Origin: Prevotella sp. KH2C16
Lineage (GTDB): Bacteria > Bacteroidota > Bacteroidia > Bacteroidales > Bacteroidaceae
Assembly (NCBI RefSeq): GCF_900113305.1
Contig: NZ_FOOW01000022.1
Location: 1-51,837, forward strand
Length of the DNA: 51,837 nucleotides
Direction of reading: 5' to 3'
Positions 51,422 through 51,837 of this stretch are shown piece by piece. Under the pieces are notes generated by a model. The model ran no database searches. It was not told where the DNA came from and saw only the letters and a list, made by a program, of their open reading frames with translations. The position numbers and the translations under genes were made by a program. Each line of letters begins with the position of its first letter. Position 1 is the stretch's first letter.

Positions 51422-51837
51422 CTACTTATATTCTATCACGCCCTTGTCGTTCACTCTGAGCTTCGGCCGCGGCTGAGGCGTGGTCTTCTGCCTTGTCTGG
51501 GCAGCTTTACGACCTGCCTTATTTGTCTTTGCCACCGGCTTTCTCGACTCTGACCGGACAGTCTTCGGCTTGGGGGGATAGGGCCGGAAGTCGACGACCT
51601 CCTTATAGCGATAGCCACCGAATGCGGGGTCTGGGATGCGCTGAAGCGACTTATAGTAGATGCCCTCGGCCTCCATCGCAGTATCGGTCATCAGGATTCC
51701 GTTTTCAAACCGGCGGCGGTTGGTGATGTGCCCAGCAGAGTCATAAACATATTCGGAGCCGTGCGTCTGGCCGTTCTTATAGGTTCCGCGGACATAAATG
51801 ACGGATTTTCCCCCCGGTGTGTCGGGCAGATGGTATT
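51422..51837 (-). CDS. Uncharacterised protein, C-terminal part (runs off right edge)
   Basis: The frame is open from the right edge to the stop at 51422, 138 codons, so the gene starts outside the window. An internal ATG at 51691 is not the real start, because the frame before it reads as continuous protein. The first 50 visible residues carry short strand-turn repeats (IYVRGTYKNGQTHGSEYVYD, ITNRRRFENGILMTDT), like MORN or YwqK-type repeats. The end is a Lys/Arg/Pro-rich tail (PYPPKPKTVRSESRKP, KTTPQPRPKLRV), which is probably disordered. I cannot name a function. Confidence 0.7.
   Translation of the reverse strand, partial: YHLPDTPGGKSVIYVRGTYKNGQTHGSEYVYDSAGHITNRRRFENGILMTDTAMEAEGIYYKSLQRIPDPAFGGYRYKEVVDFRPYPPKPKTVRSESRKPVAKTNKAGRKAAQTRQKTTPQPRPKLRVNDKGVIEYK

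Noticed and set aside
1..51837. tRNA or rRNA genes
   Set aside because: No tRNA arm pattern or rRNA-like sequence was seen by eye on either strand.

Overview
The window comes from a Bacteroidales bacterium, most likely Prevotellaceae. Two SusC/SusD pairs, a subtilase with a type IX secretion tail, TAnnTTTG-type -7 promoter elements ahead of many genes, a PyrK/PyrD pair and the start of an ISAon1-like transposase all point to Bacteroidetes. The family-level placement is inference from overall resemblance. No rRNA, tRNA, CRISPR array or phage module is visible.

Layout. Bases 1-220: start of an insertion-sequence gene running off the left edge. 741-1442: a secreted protein of unknown function whose coding sequence holds a run of eight G. 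1563-2459: flavodoxin with its usual DUF2023 partner. 2574-4754: secreted S8 peptidase. 5173-19750 (minus strand): an eight-gene polysaccharide utilisation locus (PUL) with a GH26 mannanase, a GH130 enzyme, a GH2 enzyme, a clan GH-A hydrolase, SusC, SusD, a surface lipoprotein and a sugar symporter. It is read away from a divergent AraC regulator (19900-20766). The enzymes fit beta-mannan or glucomannan use: the mannanase cuts outside, SusCD import, GH2 and GH130 finish the oligosaccharides, and the symporter imports the product. 20919-22657: SlyD-like isomerase and chorismate synthase. 23103-25055: membrane-anchored GH25 lysozyme with MORN-like repeats. 25215-31014 (minus): HTH regulator, PyrK, PyrD and a two-subunit ABC exporter with one degenerate ATP site. 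31794-35211: housekeeping genes (DNA polymerase III delta, a PD-(D/E)XK protein, a MazG-like protein, a DnaJ/TerB protein, 3-methyladenine glycosylase).

35717-51055 (minus): a nine-gene, 15-kb operon. In order of transcription: M16 peptidase, a DUF4369-like protein without thioredoxin, an STN-type SusC, SusD, a DUF4843-type lipoprotein, a PKD-like lipoprotein and three TlpA-type thioredoxins. A promoter buried in a perfect 16-bp palindrome precedes it and a strong intrinsic terminator follows it. It has no carbohydrate enzyme; uptake, reduction and cleavage of a peptide is a reasonable hypothesis. This is the best candidate for an undescribed system here. A truncated gene lies at the right edge.

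A second theme is a set of short tandem repeats with unrelated sequences but the same 22-bp period, all in gaps between genes (4848-4891, 4981-5063, 22752-22817, 35233-35313).
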